DNA from: Acrasis kona
Taxonomy: Eukaryota > Heterolobosea > Eutetramitea > Acrasida > Acrasidae
Length of the DNA: 57,034 bases
Assembly (NCBI GenBank): GCA_026419775.2
Contig: JAOPGA020001797.1
Location: 1-57,034, forward strand
Direction of reading: 5' to 3'
A program made the position numbers and the translations under genes. The notes under the pieces were generated by a model. That model was not told the origin of the DNA and searched no databases. It saw only the letters and a list, made by a program, of their open reading frames with translations. Below, one piece after another: positions 53,401 to 57,034 of this stretch (position 1 is its first letter; each line of letters opens with the position of its first letter).

Positions 53401-53812
53401 TTAATTTTTCGTTGAGTAGCGTGGTAAAGTGATCGCGGCCATCCACACTGTCACCGAAAGTGTTGTATAACAAGAAACCATTACTCCCATGTCTGAAAAT
53501 GTTGTGAGTTTTACCAGAACCTGAAGTCCCGATATACATTACAGGTACAAGACTAGTTCCAAACGTATCCCTCCATTGGTATTCAAATTCACAATCATCA
53601 GTTAGTCCAAAAAGTGACATGTCCACGGCTTCGTTTCTAACAGGCAATGCTACTTTGTTAAAATGCCCCAATTGAGTCTTTTGTTTTCCTTCAAGATCAA
53701 AAGTCATCGAAGTCGGTTTCCCAACTTTCAAATCATTTTCTATTATATTGATAATCTTACCAAGGCTAGTCTCTATGTCTTTGGGTAGAGCTTGACTCAA
53801 AGTGATGGACAT
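50445..53812 (-). pseudogene. Crinkler-like NTPase-nuclease with repeated C-terminal domains, frameshifted
   Basis: Five minus-strand exons: 53088-53812, 51577-53049, 51155-51533, 50755-51111 and 50445-50710 (introns 37-44 bp). Exon 1 has a P-loop GTSGSGKT at residues 95-102, about 15 residues after WRDTFG, and a Walker B IAFDE near 227-231. This layout, plus a later GSDFNAGCDVEV...CLVVSAEK block that fits a PD-(D/E)XK nuclease (about 51930-52020), recalls the NTPase-nuclease core of Crinkler/CR-type effectors. A nuclear-signal-like KKRKHGEDD and KKKQR follow. Exons 4 and 5 each start at a GGGSQS linker and hold a beta-grasp-like segment. A 14-bp tandem duplication at 52282-52305 shifts the frame, so the present protein stops soon after residue 500. 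Classification is by motif only. Confidence 0.5.
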
Positions 53813-53898
53813 CCTCAATAGTCAACCATAGTTTTCTAAATAAAACAAAGTAACTTAACATCGGGTCTATTGCGGAATTAGCACATTACAAGGAATGA

Positions 53899-54159
53899 TT
53901 GCTCCATCGCACTATTGTAATCAATGTATGCTTAGGATTATTGGTTGTGTTATGTTTTGTATGGATTGTCATGAGTATAGAGCTTAAAAAGCAACTTCAA
54001 GACAACCACGAAGAAATTGAGATGAAGAAAAATACTATCATTTCAAAGATTAAGCAACGCTTTGCAATGAAGGAGATCCTTCCATGGTGGATGATTTTCT
54101 TTACATATTTGGACCATCGACTTCCCAAATTTTCGGCTCCTCAACTACAAATGAGTTGA
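53899..54159 (+). CDS. Possible small single-pass membrane protein
   Basis: An open frame of 86 codons whose first ATG is well inside (VMSIELKK). Upstream of it a hydrophobic stretch CLGLLVVLCFVWIVMSIEL would form one membrane segment, followed by a charged helix (KKQLQDNHEEIEMKKN) and an aromatic tail (WWMIFFTYLDHRLPKF). The N terminus must come from an upstream exon that I cannot locate, or the ORF is spurious. No family recognised. Confidence 0.25.
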   Translation: MLHRTIVINVCLGLLVVLCFVWIVMSIELKKQLQDNHEEIEMKKNTIISKIKQRFAMKEILPWWMIFFTYLDHRLPKFSAPQLQMS

Positions 54160-54226
54160 CACAATGTTGAAATTAAAGTTGACAATACAGCGAGAAATAA
54201 TTCAGTGGTGTTGTCAATCCAATAAA

Positions 54227-55180
54227 TTACTTTATTGTCTGCATTAAAGCATTTGCTATATAGTTGTCTATCTTTTGTTTTACAACTTCTGGATTAGGGA
54301 CACCATGATTTGTAACATCGGAGCCGATTATTTGATGGCCACCGACTGAAATCGATTCAAATAAATAAGGATCAGTTATACACAATATCAACAAGGGATC
54401 ATACGGAGAAGAAAGAAACTTTAGATATTCAAGATATTTCTCTTTTGATCTGAATTCTTTAGGTACTTGATAAATTTCATAAACTTTTTCTGGATTTCCT
54501 TCCCAGAATGTTTTTATTGATTGTGTTGCATAGTTGACCAGGTCAAAGTGATGAGACCAATTTGCAAAATACTTCTTCTCCAATAAAACTCTGTAGGCAG
54601 CAAACTTGCCGAGACAAGTAATGTTAATGTTATTTTCTTGTAGATTTTGGAACACTATCGTTGCTGCTTCTTCATCCTCTCGGAGGTTATATGATGAAAC
54701 CACGTCAGGGTCCAAATGTTTATTGTCTCGTACAATCGACTGACCTTGTATATAAAACCTTGTTAGCCCACTTAAAAGTTTTGAATTTGACATCACTGCT
54801 TCCGCCACTGTTGTTAATGGACCAATACAAGCTATAACAATATCTTTATGGTGTTTGTTTATCATCTCGTTCAAGTATTTAACTGCGTCGTCACTTTCTT
54901 CTTGTATGTCACCTGATTCAAACTCAACGGGCATGGAAAATTTGTGAGAAGATGTAAAGTTTTGTTTATCTGGAGGCGAGATAACAGATATATTACGATA
55001 ACTAGTGGCAGCGAGCAATTGTTTTGTAAGATGTGCACGTCTGAAATTATTGTTTCCCGTGACGAGTATCCCTATTAGATTTATTTTACTGCTCCCGATG
55101 GCGGTGTATAGGGCAAGAACGTCGTCTATATCACCACCTATATCTGTTACTAATATAGTGTTTGTCATACTTGGTCGCAT
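54227..55180 (-). CDS. Inosine/uridine-preferring nucleoside hydrolase family protein
   Basis: A single-exon minus-strand ORF of 317 residues from ATG at 55180. The Ca-binding motif of the family appears near the N terminus as VTDIGGDIDDVLAL (usual form DTDxGxDDxxAL), residues 11-24, with the DD pair intact and the first Asp kept. A second block IVIACIGPLTTVAEAV corresponds to the family's GPLTNLA motif. The catalytic C-terminal H/D motif is less clear (ISVGGHQIIGSDVTNHG). Members hydrolyse N-glycosidic bonds of ribonucleosides to free base and ribose for purine/pyrimidine salvage. Length is normal. No signal peptide, so probably cytosolic. Substrate cannot be predicted. Confidence 0.85.
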   Translation of the reverse strand: MRPSMTNTILVTDIGGDIDDVLALYTAIGSSKINLIGILVTGNNNFRRAHLTKQLLAATSYRNISVISPPDKQNFTSSHKFSMPVEFESGDIQEESDDAVKYLNEMINKHHKDIVIACIGPLTTVAEAVMSNSKLLSGLTRFYIQGQSIVRDNKHLDPDVVSSYNLREDEEAATIVFQNLQENNINITCLGKFAAYRVLLEKKYFANWSHHFDLVNYATQSIKTFWEGNPEKVYEIYQVPKEFRSKEKYLEYLKFLSSPYDPLLILCITDPYLFESISVGGHQIIGSDVTNHGVPNPEVVKQKIDNYIANALMQTIK

Positions 55181-55328
55181 TCTTTACAAAATAGATCAGC
55201 TTCTGAGTAAGCGTGGCATAGGGGTGATATGGGAAAAAAAGTCACGAATATACCAAGCATTCGAGGAGAGTTTCTAGTGTCTTCCTTCCCGGTGAACTGA
55301 TTTGTTATTTGTCTTGAAAATTTTATTT

Positions 55329-55337
55329 TAAAAAAAA
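55329..55337 (-). terminator. Pol III terminator of tRNA-Trp
   Basis: On the coding (minus) strand, a run of at least seven T residues directly follows the tRNA 3' end. Confidence 0.85.
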
Positions 55338-55409
55338 TGAGGGTTGAGCGAGTCGAACGCCCGACCTGCTGATCTGGAGTCAGATGCTCTACCACTGAGC
55401 TAAACCCCC
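55338..55409 (-). tRNA. tRNA-Trp (anticodon CCA)
   Basis: Minus strand, 72 nt. Acceptor stem ggggguu/aacccuc pairs with one G-U. D-arm region gcucagugguagagc is standard. The anticodon loop is CUCCAGA, placing CCA at 34-36, with a 4-bp stem (cuga/ucag) plus one mismatch at its base. T-arm gggcg-uucgacu-cgcuc pairs with one G-U, and ttcga fits the B box. Discriminator A; CCA is not encoded. An uninterrupted T-run follows on the coding strand (55329-55337), a Pol III terminator. No intron. Confidence 0.9.
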
Positions 55410-55563
55410 ATTGCTAAGTTTGGAAATCAATCCAAAGCGTTACGTATTTCAGAACAATGCACCCTTTGTAGTTTCAGCTTGAACGGTGTGGCTGTTGTTA
55501 TTCTTGTTCTTATTGTAAGCAGCGGTACTGAACTATGTCCCGTTTATACTGGCCTTTTTGTAC

Positions 55564-55905
55564 TCAAATGAATCCATCGCTTACTGGTCCTCGACCAACA
55601 CCATAAACCTTTGGAGTAAGCTCTTCCATCCTTGAATGTTTGTACCACACTGGGCTTTTTAATTTGCCAAGAAATGTTTGGGTCGCCAAGTCTGGAATGT
55701 GTGCAACCTTTTTGTGCAATGATCTTACCACTTCGGGTGCAATAGGATTTGTAGAACGTGAATCTGTGTCCATCTCTTCTTTGTCAATGGATAGCACCAA
55801 GACATTGTTTTTCTTAACATACTCTCTAACTTTGTTCAACTTTGCAATGATAGCAAAACAACTTTTCATGTTCTTCTTGATGTTGTTTCTAGTTATTGTC
55901 ATTCC
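55564..55905 (-). CDS. Hypothetical protein, about 113 aa
   Basis: Minus-strand ORF from an internal ATG at 55905 (MTITRNNIKKN). The frame is open further upstream, but that part is low complexity. It is a helical basic start, then NNVLVLSIDKEEMDTDSRS, KSPVWYKHSRMEELTPKVYGVGRGP, ending DGFI. It has the composition of a small cytosolic or organelle protein. I do not recognise it. It lies between tRNA-Trp and a LINE, so it may also be a mobile-element leftover. Confidence 0.3.
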   Translation of the reverse strand, partial: GMTITRNNIKKNMKSCFAIIAKLNKVREYVKKNNVLVLSIDKEEMDTDSRSTNPIAPEVVRSLHKKVAHIPDLATQTFLGKLKSPVWYKHSRMEELTPKVYGVGRGPVSDGFI

Positions 55906-56093
55906 ATGAAAAGCATGTACGATTACAATCATACATGTATTTGATTTCAAGCATGCATGAAAATTAACAACATTGCATGTAAGCATACATGAAAACCGAT
56001 TAGTCAACCAAAAAAATTGATCATGCAACATCACTACATAATAAGGACTTGACATATAATTGATTCAAAAAGGAAAGAATAAGAGGATATTTA

Positions 56094-57034
56094 ATGAATA
56101 CAATAATTTACAATATGATACGTGGTCATACAAAAGGAAGTGGAAATAGTAATTATTACGATGACATGTTCGTTAATGCTTGCAACATGCTTTATATGGA
56201 AGGGATCCACCTCCGCGACAATACTCTTGTGAACAACCCTACCACTCACATACTCCTTGCTCTCAATAAAAATACCACTGACATTCACACGTCCAGACTT
56301 CTATGCACAGTCGGTGTGCTACTGTTAAACGATCCTCTGTGGTCTGACCCTGCCCGTATTGAAGAGCTATCCACCATCTTCGACACCAACCTCCACGATT
56401 TTTACTCTAGATGCACAACTAGATCAAAACAATATCTCAACAAAGGTCTAGCATCTAACTATGTGGAAGTCAGCAGAAAGAACCTTTCCCCTCCATCCCA
56501 GGTGGACATTACCGATACCTATGATAGAGTCACCTGGTACACTGACGGTTCTGCTACCGCTGATAGAAGTATTGCGGCTTATGCGGTTGTTAATGCATCT
56601 GATTTTAAGAAGCATGAATTCGGCCGCATTCCTGGTGTGATCAACAACTATAGAGCTGAGCTCTTTGGTTTTCTCCGTGCTTTGCAACTCTCTCGTGATG
56701 ACCAACATGTGACTATACTAACAGACTGCTTATCTGGCATTCAAGCTGTACAGTCATATGAAAAGCTGGTAAATGTGGAACAACAGTTACGAATATGTGA
56801 CAACCAACTACTTCATGCAATTGTCCAGGAAAAGAAGAGAGTTAAATCATGTACCCTCAACTATGTTGAAGCTCATTCCGACATTCCTGGTAATGAAGAA
56901 GCTGACAAACTCGCAAAGCTTGGTTTGAAGAATCACCTCATCAGTGATATCTGTCCTACCCACCTCACCCTTGTCTTTTGATCTTGTTTGTAATGTGATG
57001 TTCACATAAATCTGTTCGTCTTTTTGTTCAAATC
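56094..57034 (+). mobile_element. LINE 3' part: RNase H and following domain, cut by window end
   Basis: Plus-strand frame from 56094, 295 residues before a frame break at 56979-56981. RNase H motifs are complete: VTWYTDGSATADRSIAAYAVV (first Asp), NNYRAELFGFLRAL (Glu), ILTDCLSGIQAV (Asp), and VEAHSDIPGNEEADKLAKLG (His and last Asp). The sequence beyond 56888 is nearly identical to 31097 onward. A few indels after 56950 break the frame. The start is 5'-truncated: RT is not present. This is the same family as the insertion in the CACTA-like gene. Confidence 0.85.

Noticed and set aside
55338-55409. tRNA for another amino acid
   Set aside because: Reading the loop as CUCCAGA fixes CCA at positions 34-36; alternative foldings lose the anticodon stem.

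Overview
This is eukaryotic nuclear DNA from a compact protist-like genome. The evidence is GT-AG introns of mostly 30-64 bp, intergenic gaps often under 150 bp, monocistronic genes on both strands, a nuclear-type tRNA followed by a T-run, and eukaryote-only families (RRP40, CWC21, DPH5, THADA/Trm732, sideroflexin). Base composition is moderately AT-rich. I cannot name the species. A heterolobosean or other amoeboid/flagellate protist would fit, but nothing in the window proves it.

Positions 1-2350 hold no convincing gene and carry AT-rich repeat motifs. Positions 2353-19960 are a dense block of housekeeping genes: an LRR-like protein, sideroflexin, RRP40, a small three-exon gene, a four-exon 1806-residue THADA/Trm732, adenylate kinase, a CCDC24-like coiled-coil protein, a WD40 protein, a CXC (tesmin/TSO1) protein, CWC21 and DPH5. 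I saw no transposon in this block. A reverse-transcriptase-like exon and a trypsin-fold gene without a recognisable catalytic histidine follow (20.4-22.0 kb).

Positions 22.2-47.8 kb are an island of mobile DNA: a complete Tc1/mariner-type element with TA target duplication and a nested LINE; two decayed MULE-like transposases; a CACTA-like transposase gene split by a 5'-truncated LINE with a 17-bp target duplication; a PIF/Harbinger-like transposase; a decayed LINE (minus) meeting a nearly intact LINE (plus); and a segment bounded by 27-bp perfect inverted repeats. Inside the island sits an unusual group at 33.1-37.2 kb: an intact six-exon coiled-coil/acidic gene, an intact four-exon BRCT gene convergent with it, and a decayed tyrosine recombinase. 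I regard this group, possibly cargo of one composite element, as one of the two best candidates for something undescribed.

The right end (48-57 kb) has a secreted N-glycan-rich Thr/Pro-stalk protein, a five-exon Crinkler-like gene, a small membrane ORF, a nucleoside hydrolase, tRNA-Trp(CCA), a hypothetical ORF and another LINE 3' part with RNase H. The Crinkler-like gene (P-loop NTPase plus likely PD-(D/E)XK nuclease) is frameshifted by a 14-bp tandem duplication and ends in exons duplicated together with their introns. It is the other best candidate. Several N runs and single Ns (for example 2660-2688) are assembly gaps and limit certainty about frames.
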